Shown: piece after piece, positions 44,645 through 54,233 of the stretch
How the letters are laid out: every line of letters begins with the position of its first letter
Numbering within the stretch: position 1 is the stretch's first letter
DNA from: Streptomyces sp. I05A-00742
Lineage (GTDB): Bacteria; Actinomycetota; Actinomycetes; Streptomycetales; Streptomycetaceae
Direction: 5' to 3'
DNA length: 64,000 nucleotides
Assembly (NCBI RefSeq): GCF_013055795.1
Contig: NZ_JABETO010000004.1
Location: 257,226 to 321,225 of the forward strand
The notes under the pieces: generated by a model
What the model was told of the DNA's origin: nothing
Databases searched by the model: none
What the model saw: only the letters and a program-made list of their open reading frames with translations
Made by a program: the position numbers and the translations under genes

Positions 44645-47600
44645 TTGGACGTCCAGGGCCCCCAGGGCACCCGCCCCTCTCCCCTCTCCCGGCGCAGATT
44701 CCTCCAGGCCACCGCCGGTACCGCCGCCGTGGCGGGTGTGACCGGGGTCGTCCCGGCGCAGGCGGGGGCGGCGCCGGTCGCCGACGCCGCAGCGGCCTCC
44801 CGGCCGCCCGTCCTCTCCTTCACCGCCGCCACCAACGGCGCCGCCTCGCTGTTCGGCGACCGGCTCGTCGCCGAGGTGCAGAACGTCCTGTGGTCCGTCC
44901 CCCGGAAGGGCGGTGACGCCGTCGCGATCACGCCCCCGGACCTGGAGCCGACCCGGCCGGTGCACTCCCCCGACGGCCGGCTGCTCGCCGTCTGCGCCTA
45001 CCGGGGCGGTGGGTTCCACATCTGGACGCTGCGGCCCGACGGCTCGGGCCTGCGGCAGCTGACCGACGGCCCCTGGGACGACCGGGGCCCGTCCTGGTCG
45101 CCGGACGGCACCCGGATCGCCTTCGCCTCGGAGCGCGGCGGCGACCCCGTGACGGGCAGCCCGTACCGCGTCTGGACGGTGGACGTACGGACGGGCGCCC
45201 TCACCCGGGTGACCGGACTGCCGGGCCAGGACGGCCCGTTGCAGGACGGCGCGTGGGAGGACTTCGACCCGGTCTGGTCGCCGGACGGCAAGCGGCTGCT
45301 GTTCGTGCGCGGTCAGGCGACGAAGGACGCGCTGGTGTCGCGCACGGTGGCGTCGGTGCCCTCCGACGGCCGGGGCCCGGTCCGCACCGAACACACCGAG
45401 ACCGAGAAGGCGCAGGTCATGACCCCCGCGGTGGGCCCGGGCGGACGGCTGGCCTACCTGCGGACGACCGCCGCCCCCGCCGCGTCCTGCACCCTGGTCG
45501 TCGACGGGGCGGCGGTGCCGGTCGAGGGCGACGTGGAGCCGGTGCCGCCGCGCTGGGTCTCCCGGGACGAGCTCCTGCTCACCGTGGAGGGGCAGTTCCG
45601 CGTCGTCCGGGTCGGCGGGGGCAAGGAACCGTCGGCGTCGGCCGTCGCGACCGTCCCGTTCACCGCGAAACTGCCGGTCGACCGGCCGCGGTACCGCGTC
45701 AAGCGGTACGACATGGCGGTCGGCGGAGTCGGCAGTGTGCGCTCCGTACACCTGCCCGCACTGTCCCCCGACGCCCGGAAAGTCGCGTTCGCCGCCCTCA
45801 ACTCCCTCTGGATCGCCGACGTCTCCGGCGGTGCGGCCCCCCGCCGGGTGGTCCGGGCGGACGCCACCCGCTACCTGCTCGGCCCGGTCTGGACGCCCGA
45901 CGGCAAGGCGCTGGTCTACGCCGACGACCGCTCGGGCCTGCTCGCCGTCCGCCGCCACGACCTCGCCTCCGGCGAGGACACCGAACTCGCGGGCGGCGGC
46001 CGGGTGAACCCCGCGCTCTCCCCGGACGGCAAGCGGCTCGCCTGCCTCGACCTCTCCGGCAACCTCCTCGTCCGCGACCTCGCGGCGGGTACGGACCGCG
46101 TGCTGGCCGCGCCCATGGGCGGGGGCGGCCTGCCGGGCAGGCCCAGCTGGTCGCCCGACGGGCGGTACGTCGCGTACTGCGACCGCAACCGGCTCAACCA
46201 GCGCTTCCGCGAGGGCTACAACCTCATCCGCGTCGTGGACACGTCCGACGGCACCTCGCGGCTGCACGCCATGGCCCCGCACGCCTCCGTCGCCGACCGG
46301 TACGACTCCGGGCCCGTCTGGTCGCCCGACGGGCGCTCCATGGCCGTGATCAGCGAGTCCGCGCTGTGGCTGCTGCCCGTACGCCCCGACGGGTCCCCGG
46401 CGGGCGCGCCGCGCCGGCTCACCGACGAGGCGGCCGACCACCCGTCCTGGTCGGCGGACTCGCGCCGGATCCTCTACCTCTCGGCCGGGAAGCTGCGCCT
46501 GCTGGAGGTGGCGGACGGGCGGACGCGCACGGTGCCGGTCTCCCTCGACTACCGCAGGCCGACGCCGTCCGACACGGTCGTGCGCGCGGGCCGCTTCTGG
46601 GACGGCACCGGGGACACCGTCCGCGAGGACGTCGACGTGCTCGTCCGCGACGGCCGGATCCACGCCGTCGAACCGCGCCGGGCGCGCCGCGCCGCGCGGC
46701 ACACGGTCGACGCGTCCGGGCGGACGGTGATCCCCGGGCTGTGGGACGCCCATACCCACCCCTGGCAGATCACCTACGGCGGCCGGCAGACCGCCCTCCA
46801 GCTCGCCTACGGGATCACCACGGCCGTCTCGTTCGGTGGTGCCGCCTACGAACAGGCCCGCCTCCGCGAGGCGGTGGCGGCCGGTGACCTCGCCGGGCCG
46901 CGCCTGCTGACCTGCGGCGAACTCCTCGACGGCGCCCGCGTGGCGTACAGCATGGGCCGGGCCCACCGGACCCGCGAGGGTCTGCGCCGGTCCCTGTCCC
47001 GGGCCTCGGCCCTGGACTGGGACTTCGTGAAGACGTACGTCCGGGCGCCCGGCTGGGTGATGACGGAGGCCGCGCGGTACGCGCACGAGGAGCTGGGGGT
47101 GCGCACCGGCTCGCACCTGTGCTCCCCCGGCGTCCAGCTCGGTCAGGATCTGACGACCCATCTCCAGGCCACGCAGCGGATGGAGTTCGGGCACGCGACG
47201 TCGGCGAGCGGTCGGGCCTACCAGGACGTCCAGGAGGTCTACACCCGGACGGACTTCCACCTCATCGCCACCCTCTTCACGTCGGTGCCCCTGCTCGGCG
47301 CCGCCCCGGCCCTCGCGGAGGACCCGCGGGTGACCCGGCTGATGCCGCCGTGGGACGTGGCGCTGGTCCGCAAGACGGCCGCCGAACGCCCGACGGACGA
47401 GCAACTGGCCACGCTCCGGACCGAGGTGGACGTCTACCGGCGCGTCCTGTCCGGCGGCGGTCTCGTCGCCCTGGGCACGGACGCCCCGCTGGTCCCCGTC
47501 GGCCTCTCCCTCCACGTGGGCCTCCGGGCCCTGCACCGCTACGGCCTGTCGGCCGCGGAGGCGCTCCGCACCGCGACCGTGCTGCCGGCGCGGGTCTTCG

Positions 47601-47866
47601 GCGCGGACCGCGACCTGGGCACCCTGGAGGCGGGCAAGCTCGCCGACATGACCGTCGTCGACGGCGACCCCTTCGAGAACTTCGACACCCTCGTGCGAAC
47701 CGAGTCGGTGCTCCGCGGCGGCATCCCCTTCGACCAGCGCACCCTGCTCGCCGCCTACGGCAGCGACGAGGCCCCGGCGGCAAGGAGCAAGAGCTCGACC
47801 CACGGGGACTGGCTGGAGGTCGGACGACGGCTGCGGCGGGATTCCTGCTGCGACTTGGGGCACTGA
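44645..47866 (+). CDS. Tat-exported beta-propeller/amidohydrolase fusion protein
   Basis: I place the start at the TTG at 44645 because AGGAGGAA precedes it at close spacing, giving 1073 residues with a twin-arginine signal (SRRRFLQATAGTAAVAG) near the N-terminus. Residues 60-620 contain many TolB/PD40 blades (WSPDGTRIAF, WSPDGKRLLFV, LSPDGKRLACL, WSADSRRILYL). Residues 640-1050 form a metal-dependent amidohydrolase: VIPGLWDAHTHPW with the HxH pair, then SHLCSPG and MEFGHATS with two more His, the metal Asp in LGTDAPLVP, and the end GKLADMTVVDGDPF. This is the plan of exported prolidase/imidazolonepropionase-like hydrolases. The substrate is unknown. It is a single-gene unit. Confidence 0.88.
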   Translation: MDVQGPQGTRPSPLSRRRFLQATAGTAAVAGVTGVVPAQAGAAPVADAAAASRPPVLSFTAATNGAASLFGDRLVAEVQNVLWSVPRKGGDAVAITPPDLEPTRPVHSPDGRLLAVCAYRGGGFHIWTLRPDGSGLRQLTDGPWDDRGPSWSPDGTRIAFASERGGDPVTGSPYRVWTVDVRTGALTRVTGLPGQDGPLQDGAWEDFDPVWSPDGKRLLFVRGQATKDALVSRTVASVPSDGRGPVRTEHTETEKAQVMTPAVGPGGRLAYLRTTAAPAASCTLVVDGAAVPVEGDVEPVPPRWVSRDELLLTVEGQFRVVRVGGGKEPSASAVATVPFTAKLPVDRPRYRVKRYDMAVGGVGSVRSVHLPALSPDARKVAFAALNSLWIADVSGGAAPRRVVRADATRYLLGPVWTPDGKALVYADDRSGLLAVRRHDLASGEDTELAGGGRVNPALSPDGKRLACLDLSGNLLVRDLAAGTDRVLAAPMGGGGLPGRPSWSPDGRYVAYCDRNRLNQRFREGYNLIRVVDTSDGTSRLHAMAPHASVADRYDSGPVWSPDGRSMAVISESALWLLPVRPDGSPAGAPRRLTDEAADHPSWSADSRRILYLSAGKLRLLEVADGRTRTVPVSLDYRRPTPSDTVVRAGRFWDGTGDTVREDVDVLVRDGRIHAVEPRRARRAARHTVDASGRTVIPGLWDAHTHPWQITYGGRQTALQLAYGITTAVSFGGAAYEQARLREAVAAGDLAGPRLLTCGELLDGARVAYSMGRAHRTREGLRRSLSRASALDWDFVKTYVRAPGWVMTEAARYAHEELGVRTGSHLCSPGVQLGQDLTTHLQATQRMEFGHATSASGRAYQDVQEVYTRTDFHLIATLFTSVPLLGAAPALAEDPRVTRLMPPWDVALVRKTAAERPTDEQLATLRTEVDVYRRVLSGGGLVALGTDAPLVPVGLSLHVGLRALHRYGLSAAEALRTATVLPARVFGADRDLGTLEAGKLADMTVVDGDPFENFDTLVRTESVLRGGIPFDQRTLLAAYGSDEAPAARSKSSTHGDWLEVGRRLRRDSCCDLGH

Positions 47867-47920
47867 GGGGGGCCTGTGCCGGTACGCCGGGTGACGGCGG
47901 TCGGGGTGGGGCCGCTTGCC

Positions 47921-47950
47921 CCCCCCTGTGGCCCCCTGTGGCCCCCTGTG
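47921..47950. repeat. Short tandem repeat (10 bp x 3)
   Basis: Three copies of a CCCCCTGTGG-type unit (first copy with an extra C) lie 55 bases after the amidohydrolase stop. The rest of 47867-48191 holds no gene; its second half is less GC-rich and is probably the promoter region of the small secreted protein that follows. Confidence 0.7.
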
Positions 47951-48191
47951 GCCACGGCAGCCCACACCCGGGCGCGAACGTGCCAACTCCCTCCACATGA
48001 CACCGATCCGGACATTTGGGGGGTACATTCCAGCCGAGGATCACGGAGAAGATTGCCCCATACAGCCGCTTTATAGGACCGTTGTTATCGCAATCACGGG
48101 ACGAGACAACACGACGGCCCTGTTGCAGGTGCCATCCAGAGTCTTGCCCAGGAAGTGAGCTCCCGGTTCGACATTCGCATGAGGAGAACTT

Positions 48192-48545
48192 GTGATCTCG
48201 AAAACGAAGAAATCCCTCTGCTCCTTAGCGGCAGCGTTCGCCGCGGCCGCCACCCTCACCGTGGCCGTGCCGACCGGCAACGCATTCGCCATCGACCACG
48301 TCACCTGCCGCGGCGGGGAAAACTTCCTGAAGATCTGGTCGCACAGCGGCGGCCGCCAGAGCGTGGACTGCTACGCGAACCGCGGAAAGACCAACTTCGG
48401 CGGATGGTGGGTCGACAAGATCTCCACCGGGAACAACGACCTGATCTACTACGACGCCAACGGCGACTCGGTGAAAATCGAGCGGTGGCACGAAATCACC
48501 TTCCCCAACCGCCCGCCGAAGGTCAACGCCATCGAAATCCTGTGA
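48192..48545 (+). CDS. Secreted beta/gamma-crystallin-like protein
   Basis: A 117-residue protein starting at a GTG after GAGGAG. The signal peptide (MISKTKKSLCSLAAAFAAAATLTVAV) is probably cut after NAFA near residue 33, leaving a mature domain of about 84 residues. The domain has FLKIWSHSGGRQSVDCYANRG and WWVDKISTGNNDLIYYDANG, Greek-key-like strands with the 'D.I.TGNN' turn typical of the Streptomyces killer toxin-like/beta-gamma crystallin group. Two cysteines (TCRGG, DCYAN) can form a disulfide. Members include small antifungal proteins, but activity here is unknown. Confidence 0.82.
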   Translation: MISKTKKSLCSLAAAFAAAATLTVAVPTGNAFAIDHVTCRGGENFLKIWSHSGGRQSVDCYANRGKTNFGGWWVDKISTGNNDLIYYDANGDSVKIERWHEITFPNRPPKVNAIEIL

Positions 48546-48928
48546 CGAGTTGACGAGTCGGCGATAAAGCGCTCCCGGGCAGCGCACGAAGTGCGCCTCT
48601 GTGCCCAGGTATGCCGAAACGCGCTCTCCCCTGACCCACTCCACTCCCCTTAGCCTCACCGAGGCTTGGGCGTACGTTCGGCAAAGCCACCCAGGAGTGC
48701 GGGAAAGCCCAGGAAAATGGCGTGCGAGCTCGTCGACGCGATCAACTCGATGGGGCCATAGCTCTCTTCCCGGAGATCTGTGGCCTCATCGCCGGTTCCG
48801 CGTTCACGGCGGTGACCTTCACCTACGCCGGTGCGGCCGTCGGCTTCGACTCTCTCCCGCTCGCCGCGTTCTCCGTCTGGACGTTCTTGGCCACGCCCCC
48901 GCCCCTGAGGGCGGCACCCGCCCGGGCA
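48546..48928. other. Stretch without a supported gene
   Basis: Between the crystallin-like gene and the convergent hydrolase, the plus strand has a GTG frame from 48722 with one hydrophobic stretch (IAGSAFTAVTFTYAGAAVGF) that then continues only as the antisense of the hydrolase gene. I see no family, no ribosome binding site and no terminator, so I call no gene here. Confidence 0.5.
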
Positions 48929-50107
48929 TCACCGGTCGGCCGCCAGGCCGAGCCGTACCGCGGGCGCGGGGGCACCCGTAGCGCGCCGCTGTTTCCCGTC
49001 CACGGCGACGGTCTGCCACCACGCGTCCGGTGCCAGCCCGTCCGCCGGCTCGAAGGGCTGGCCGGGGCGGGGGACGGCGTACCGTACGCCGGCGCGGGAG
49101 GCCGCCGTGACGGTGCGTTCGGCGGGTTCGTCCCACGGGTGGGGAGCGAGGTTGAAGGTGCCCCAGTGGATGGGGAGGAGGATGCCGCGGTCGCCGGGGG
49201 CGGAGCCCTGGAGGTCGAGGTGGGCGCGCAGGCCCTCCTCCGGTTCCATGTGAATGTCGGGCCAGAACTCGGAGTAGGCGCCGACCTGCATCAGGGTGGC
49301 GTCGAACGGCCCGTAGCGCTCGCCGATTCCGGCGAAGCCGGGGAAGTAGCCGGTGTCGCCGCTGTGGAAGACGCGGTGCCGGGGGCCGGCGACCACCCAG
49401 GATGCCCACAGGGTGTGCTGGGTGTTGCGGAGCGCCCGGCCGCAGAAGTGACGGGCGGGGGTGGCGGTCAGGGTGAGGTCACCGAGGAGAGTGGACTCGT
49501 GCCAGTCGAGTTCGGTGATCCGCCCGGCCGGGATCCCCCAGTGCTCCAGGTGCGCGCCGACGCCGAGCGGCACCACGAAGGCCGTTCCCGTGCGGGCCAG
49601 GGCGCGCACGGTGGGCATGTCCAAGTGGTCGTAGTGGTCATGGGAGATGACGACGGCGTCCACGTGCCCGGTCTCGGCGAGCGGCACCGGTACGGGGTGC
49701 AGCCGTCTGGGACCCGCGAAGGCGGACGGGGAGCAGCGTTCGGACCAGACGGGGTCGAACAGCACCCGGTGGCCGTCGATCTCGGCCAGCACGCTGGAGT
49801 GCCCCATCCAGGTGATCCGCAGCCCCGACGCGGGGGCCGCGGCCAGGTCGGCGACGGTCGTGGGGTGCACCGGGACGGCGTGCGCGGGGGCGCGGCGGAC
49901 GCGCTCCTCCTTGCGGAAGTACGTGGGCAGGAAGGCCAGCATCGAACGGGACGGCGCCCGTTCGGGCCCGGCCGGGTTGACGAAGACCCCGCCGGCGAAG
50001 TGCGGCGACCGCCTGATGCGGGCCATCCGTTCCCCCGACGGGTCGGCGCCGAACGCGGCCGGGCGCAGCGCGTCGAGCGGTGATCGGGGAGCGCGGGAGC
50101 CGGGCAC
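48929..50107 (-). CDS. Metallo-beta-lactamase-fold hydrolase (NAPE-PLD/UlaG-like)
   Basis: A protein of about 392 residues with the zinc motif HDHYDHLD (HxHxDH), upstream ITWMGHSSVLAEIDGHRVLFDP, and later HSGDTGYFPGFAGIG and LLPIHWGTFNLAPHPWDEP. This set marks the NAPE-phospholipase D-like/RomA branch of the fold. I prefer the GTG at 50107 because GGAGG lies four bases upstream; an ATG at 50143 would add 12 residues. It has no signal peptide, so it acts in the cytosol. The natural substrate is unknown; phosphodiester or lactone hydrolysis is possible. Confidence 0.88.
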   Translation of the reverse strand: MPGSRAPRSPLDALRPAAFGADPSGERMARIRRSPHFAGGVFVNPAGPERAPSRSMLAFLPTYFRKEERVRRAPAHAVPVHPTTVADLAAAPASGLRITWMGHSSVLAEIDGHRVLFDPVWSERCSPSAFAGPRRLHPVPVPLAETGHVDAVVISHDHYDHLDMPTVRALARTGTAFVVPLGVGAHLEHWGIPAGRITELDWHESTLLGDLTLTATPARHFCGRALRNTQHTLWASWVVAGPRHRVFHSGDTGYFPGFAGIGERYGPFDATLMQVGAYSEFWPDIHMEPEEGLRAHLDLQGSAPGDRGILLPIHWGTFNLAPHPWDEPAERTVTAASRAGVRYAVPRPGQPFEPADGLAPDAWWQTVAVDGKQRRATGAPAPAVRLGLAADR

Positions 50108-50389
50108 GGCACCTCCAGGGCGTGGGGAAACGATCCGTCCCATTATCGGCCGGTCCCACCCGCCCGCGCCATCCTTGATCGTTTCCGCGGGTCCTGCGGC
50201 CGGGTCCGCCGGGAGGGCACACACCCCCTCCCGGCTCAGGGAATTCCACCCCCGACAATCGAACAAACACCACAGCGAATACCCGTACGGGAATTCCCTG
50301 TTCCCCCACTATTTCCCGGACACCTCACACTTCCAACACCCCCACGCCAGTAACGTCAGAAGCCACTGCCAAATCGGGGGTGGATCATC

Positions 50390-51049
50390 ATGGATCCAAT
50401 ATCAGCACTCGTGGCCGCGGTCTCCGCCATGGCCACGACCACCGGGCCCGACGCCTGGACCCAGGCCGTGGCCCGGCTCCGGGCGAGAACCCAGGCGGAG
50501 GCGGGAGGCCCCGCCCCGGCGGAGCCACTGGTCACCCAACCACTGGCCACCGAGGCCGCGGAGGCCGCACCGAGCCCGGCGCAGGCGACGCTCTCCCGCC
50601 TCCTGGAGGGGTACTACGCCAAGGTCGGGCGCCGGGCCGACGTCAGCTTTTTCGCGGCCATCGCAGCGGCCGTACTCGGATACGCCATCATCGCCGCGGG
50701 AATTCTGGTCGGCGTCTACCGGTCCGACGACCTGGTACTCGCCGTGGTCATGACCGCGGCCGGCCTTTTCTCCCAGGTGCTGTCGTTCTTCTTCTTCCGC
50801 AACCGGGCGGAAGAACGCAAACTCATGATTCAAGTGCTCGGCGACCTCCGCGAGGACGCCGAACGCAACGCCCGCGCCGTACGGGCCCTGAACCTCATCG
50901 AACAGGTCCAGCAGCCGCTCCTCCGCGACAACCTCGCCGCAGCGGTCGCCCTCGAACTCAGCGGGGCCACCGTGGACCTGAAGAACGTCCACGGCGCCCT
51001 CAAGCTCTTCGACACCAGCACCGAACGCCTGCGGAACGGCTCGTCCTGA
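50390..51049 (+). CDS. Two-TM protein resembling the TRADD-N-associated membrane domain
   Basis: A 219-residue protein. After a variable 75-residue start, LLEGYYAKVGRRADVSFFAAIAAAV leads into two transmembrane helices (about 84-110 and 115-138). A cytosolic helical tail follows (RNRAEERKLMIQVLGDLREDAERN...ALNLIEQV). The pattern 'EGYY...A..SF' before a helix pair resembles the cyanobacterial TRADD-N-associated 2-TM domain, used as a membrane module in predicted bacterial immune and signalling proteins. The resemblance is by eye. It stands alone, with ATG at 50390. Confidence 0.65.
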   Translation: MDPISALVAAVSAMATTTGPDAWTQAVARLRARTQAEAGGPAPAEPLVTQPLATEAAEAAPSPAQATLSRLLEGYYAKVGRRADVSFFAAIAAAVLGYAIIAAGILVGVYRSDDLVLAVVMTAAGLFSQVLSFFFFRNRAEERKLMIQVLGDLREDAERNARAVRALNLIEQVQQPLLRDNLAAAVALELSGATVDLKNVHGALKLFDTSTERLRNGSS

Positions 51050-51098
51050 GCCTTCGCGGTCAGCCCCGCACCGGCGCCGCCTCCGGCCCCCCGACCCG

Positions 51099-51746
51099 TC
51101 AGAACCCGCTGACGCGCAGCGTGACGTTCAGCCGCCCGGTCAGCCCCAGGCCGGCCGGTGCGGTGCCCGGGAAGGTGCGGGGTACGCCGTGGTACGCGTG
51201 GCGGGAGGGGCCGCCGAAGACGAAGAGGTCGCCGCTGCGGAGCTCGACGTCCGTCCAGGGGCGGGTCCTGGTCTCGGTGTTGCCGAAGCGGAAGACGCAG
51301 GAGTCACCGAGGCTGAGTGAGACGACGGGGGCGTCGGACGTCTCGTCGGCGTCGCGGTGGAGGCCCATCTTCGCGTCGGAGTCGTAGAAGTTCACCAGGG
51401 CGATGTCGTAGGGCTCGGCGCCGGGCGCCGTGCCGTAGGCGCGGGCGACACCGTCCCGGGCGAGGTCGCCGAGCCAGTCGGGGAACGGCTTGACGGGGGT
51501 GCCGTCGCCGTCGACGGTGGTCCGGGCGTAGCCGTACGGGTACCAGTGCCAGCCCAGGCACACCGTGCGGACGGACATCTCGCCGCCGCTCGGCATGCGC
51601 ACGGTCCGCAGCCCGGCGGGGGGCCTGGACCACTCGCGGCAGGCGTCGAGCAGCCGGCGCTGGGCGGCGGGGTCCAGCCAGCCGGGAACGTGCACGGCCC
51701 CCGGCGCCACCTCGGCCGGCGGCCGCGGGAACAGCTCGTCGTGCAT
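51099..51746 (-). CDS. AlkB-like 2-oxoglutarate/Fe(II)-dependent dioxygenase
   Basis: The AlkB family demethylates 1-methyladenine and 3-methylcytosine in DNA or RNA. The 215-residue protein shows YDIALVNFYDSDAKMGLHRDADE with the metal HxD, LSLGDSCVFRFG, the second metal His in GGPSRHAYHGVPR, and the 2-oxoglutarate-binding Arg in GRLNVTLR. All the metal and cosubstrate residues are present and the length is standard. It is a single gene, divergent from the AhpD-like gene at 51887. Confidence 0.93.
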   Translation of the reverse strand: MHDELFPRPPAEVAPGAVHVPGWLDPAAQRRLLDACREWSRPPAGLRTVRMPSGGEMSVRTVCLGWHWYPYGYARTTVDGDGTPVKPFPDWLGDLARDGVARAYGTAPGAEPYDIALVNFYDSDAKMGLHRDADETSDAPVVSLSLGDSCVFRFGNTETRTRPWTDVELRSGDLFVFGGPSRHAYHGVPRTFPGTAPAGLGLTGRLNVTLRVSGF

Positions 51747-51886
51747 GTGTTCAGCCTAGGCGCGCGAGGCGACGAAGGCATCGGGAAAGATTTTCCCGGA
51801 AAGTGCCTGGAAGGTGTCACGTCCGCGCCGGGTCGCCCGTCGTACCCCTGCAAGCGACCCCACGACCCGAGAGGACCGGTCCCGTC

Positions 51887-52447
51887 ATGGCCCGTATCCC
51901 GCTGAACCCGCCCCCGACGATCCTGAACCGCCTCACCGCCCGGTACTGCCGCCGCGCGTACGGGCAGGTGCTCGAGCCGCTGCTCGCCCTGGCCCACCAC
52001 CGGGGGGTGCTGCTGTCCACCTCGCTCTTCGAGCTGTCGGTGGGGCGGTGGAAGCGGCTGGACCCGGGGCTCAAGGCGCTGGCCGTGATGGCGTCGTCGG
52101 CCGCCATCGGCTGCTCGTGGTGCATGGACTTCGGCTACTGGGAGAACCGCCAGCACGGCATGGCGCACGAGAAGCTGCGCGATGTGCCGCGCTGGCGCGA
52201 CAGTGAGGTCTACACCCCGCTGGAGCGCGACGTCATGGAGTACGCGGAGGCGATGACCGCGACCCCGCCGACGGTGGACGACGCGCTCGTCGAGCGGCTG
52301 CGGAAGCACCTGGACGACGACCGGCTGGTCGAACTGACCCAGATGATCTCGGTCGAGAACCTCCGCTCGCGCACCAACGCCGCACTGGGACTGACCAGTC
52401 AGGGCTTCAAGGACAGCTGCGACATCCCGGCCCGCGCCGCGGTGTGA
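51887..52447 (+). CDS. Carboxymuconolactone decarboxylase (AhpD-like) family protein
   Basis: A 186-residue all-helical protein with the redox-type CxxC in IGCSWCMDFGYW, as in AhpD alkylhydroperoxidases, preceded by LDPGLKALAVMASSAAIG and followed by a YTPLERDVMEYAEAMT helix. Such proteins serve peroxide defence or act as gamma-carboxymuconolactone decarboxylases; the CxxC favours peroxidase-type chemistry. ATG at 51887 follows GAGAGGA. Neighbours give no pathway. Confidence 0.88.
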   Translation: MARIPLNPPPTILNRLTARYCRRAYGQVLEPLLALAHHRGVLLSTSLFELSVGRWKRLDPGLKALAVMASSAAIGCSWCMDFGYWENRQHGMAHEKLRDVPRWRDSEVYTPLERDVMEYAEAMTATPPTVDDALVERLRKHLDDDRLVELTQMISVENLRSRTNAALGLTSQGFKDSCDIPARAAV

Positions 52448-52477
52448 CCACCGCCGGCGCGGCGCCGGGGCCGCCCG

Positions 52478-53305
52478 TCAGCGGCCGGTCTTGAAGCCGA
52501 GGCCGCCGTAGAACCCCACGCGGGCCAGCTCCGCGGGGGTCGGCGGCTCGCCGTCCGGGTGCCACAGCGGCACCTGGACGACGCCCGGGTCCAGCAGCTC
52601 GAAGCCGTCGAAGAACGGCACGATGTCCGCGTACGTCCGCAGGGTCACCGGGGCCGTCGCGTTCCTGTACGCGTCGGCCGCGGCCCGGGCGGCCTCGCTG
52701 TGGAAGTCGGTGGTGCCGTGGCTGAGGACGAGGCAGCTGCCCTCGGGCAGCGCCTCGGCCAGGGTGGCGACGATGCCGGCGGGGTTCTCCTCGTCCGTGA
52801 CGAAGTGCAGGAGGGCGACGAGCAGCAGCGCCACCGGCTGGTCGAAGTCGATCAGTTCGCGCAGCACGGGATGGTCGAGGATCTTCTCGGGCTCGCGCAC
52901 GTCGGCCAGCAGGAAGCCCGCGTTCCCCGTGTTCGTCAGCTTGGCCCCCGCGTGCGTCGCCACGATCGGGTCGTTGTCGACGTAGACCACGCGGATGTCG
53001 GGGTCGGTCTCCTGGGCCACCTCATGGGTGTTGGGCGAGGTCGGGATGCCCGTACCGATGTCGATGATCTGGCGCACACCGCTCTCGACGACCTTCCGCA
53101 CCGCGCGCAGCATGAAGTCGCGGTTGGCCCGGGCGCCGGGGCGTATATCGGGTATGACCTGGATGAATCTTTCCGCCGCCGCGCGGTCGACCTCGTAGTT
53201 GTCCCAGCCACCGAGGTAGTAGTCGTACATCCGGGCCGGGTGCGGCCGGCTCGTGTCGATCTCCTCGGCCGCGAATCCCCCGCCGCCCGTGCCCTGCTCG
53301 GTCAC
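52478..53305 (-). CDS. SAV2177-type SAM-dependent methyltransferase (copy 2)
   Basis: A 275-residue protein of the DUF574/Methyltransf_19 group that is abundant in Streptomyces. It has TSRPHPARMYDYYLGGWDNYEVD, the SAM motif QIIDIGTGIPTSPNTHEVAQ, VVYVDNDPIVATHAGAKL, and LLLVALLHFVTDEENPAGIV. It is a tandem paralogue of the gene upstream, with an 88-base gap. No substrate is known for these; they are often next to XRE/DUF397 regulators, as here. Confidence 0.92.
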   Translation of the reverse strand: MTEQGTGGGGFAAEEIDTSRPHPARMYDYYLGGWDNYEVDRAAAERFIQVIPDIRPGARANRDFMLRAVRKVVESGVRQIIDIGTGIPTSPNTHEVAQETDPDIRVVYVDNDPIVATHAGAKLTNTGNAGFLLADVREPEKILDHPVLRELIDFDQPVALLLVALLHFVTDEENPAGIVATLAEALPEGSCLVLSHGTTDFHSEAARAAADAYRNATAPVTLRTYADIVPFFDGFELLDPGVVQVPLWHPDGEPPTPAELARVGFYGGLGFKTGR

Positions 53306-53393
53306 GCCCTGCCCCTTTCATCACGCTTGACGGTCCTGTCCGACGACACCGCCGGGGTCCCCCTCCCCGGGCCGGCTGCCGGAACGGACCGGA

Positions 53394-54233
53394 TTACTTT
53401 TTGAGCCCCACTCCGCCGTACAGACCGATCCCCGCCAGCACCCCCGTGGCCGGCGGTTCACCGTCCGGGCGCCACAGCGGCACCTGGACGACGCCGGGGT
53501 CCAGCACGTCGAACCCCTCGAAGAACGACACGATCTCCCGGTGGCTCCGCAGGGTCACCTGGGCCGTGGCGTTCCGGTACGCGGTGGCGGCGGAGCGGGA
53601 CGCCTCACTGTTGAAGTCGGCGGTGCCGTGCGTCAGCACCAGGCAACTGCCCTCGGGCAGCGCCCCGGTGAGCGCCCGGACGATGCCCGCCGGATCCTCC
53701 TCGTCCTGGATGAAGTGCAGGACCGCGACCAGCAGCAGCGCCACCGGCCGGGTGAAGTCCACGAGTTCCCGGACGACGGGGTGCTCCAGGATGCTGTCCG
53801 GCTCGCGCACATCGGCGAGGACGAACCCGGCGCTGCCGTCGTCGGTCAGCTTCGCCCCGGCGTGGGTCGCCACGATCGGGTCGTTGTCGACGTACGCCAC
53901 CCGCACCCCGGCGGCCGTCTCCCGGGCCACCTCATGGGTGTTGGGGGACGTGGGGATGCCCGTCCCGACGTCGATGATCTGCCGGATGCCGCCCCGCACC
54001 ACCTCGCGCACCGCCCGGCGCAGGAAGGCGCGGTTGGCGCGGGCGGCCTGCCGGGTCTCGGGGGCCAGCGTGAGCAGCTGCTCGGCGGCCTCCCGGTCGA
54101 CCTCGTAGTTGTCCCAGCCGCCGAGGTAGTAGTCGTACATCCGGGCCGGGTGCGGCCGGCTCGTGTCGATCCGGGCGACGGGGAAACCCCCGTCCTCCCC
54201 GTCGCCCCGTCCTTGTGCGGCCGTCCCGCTCAC
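53394..54233 (-). CDS. SAV2177-type SAM-dependent methyltransferase (copy 1)
   Basis: A 279-residue paralogue of the next gene, with the same motifs (TSRPHPARMYDYYLGGWDN; QIIDVGTGIPTSPNTHEVA; YVDNDPIVATHAGAKLTDD). I choose the GTG at 54233 because it overlaps the DUF397 stop as GTGA; a GTG at 54239 is also possible. Being translationally coupled to the DUF397 gene, it is part of the XRE/DUF397 regulator unit. Confidence 0.92.
   Translation of the reverse strand: MSGTAAQGRGDGEDGGFPVARIDTSRPHPARMYDYYLGGWDNYEVDREAAEQLLTLAPETRQAARANRAFLRRAVREVVRGGIRQIIDVGTGIPTSPNTHEVARETAAGVRVAYVDNDPIVATHAGAKLTDDGSAGFVLADVREPDSILEHPVVRELVDFTRPVALLLVAVLHFIQDEEDPAGIVRALTGALPEGSCLVLTHGTADFNSEASRSAATAYRNATAQVTLRSHREIVSFFEGFDVLDPGVVQVPLWRPDGEPPATGVLAGIGLYGGVGLKK

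Noticed and set aside
44603..48028. 1141-codon minus-strand open frame
   Set aside because: It is the antisense of the Tat amidohydrolase gene, whose domains and start site are clear on the plus strand.
48722..50083. 453-codon plus-strand frame
   Set aside because: After a short hydrophobic stretch it is only the antisense of the metallo-beta-lactamase-fold hydrolase gene.
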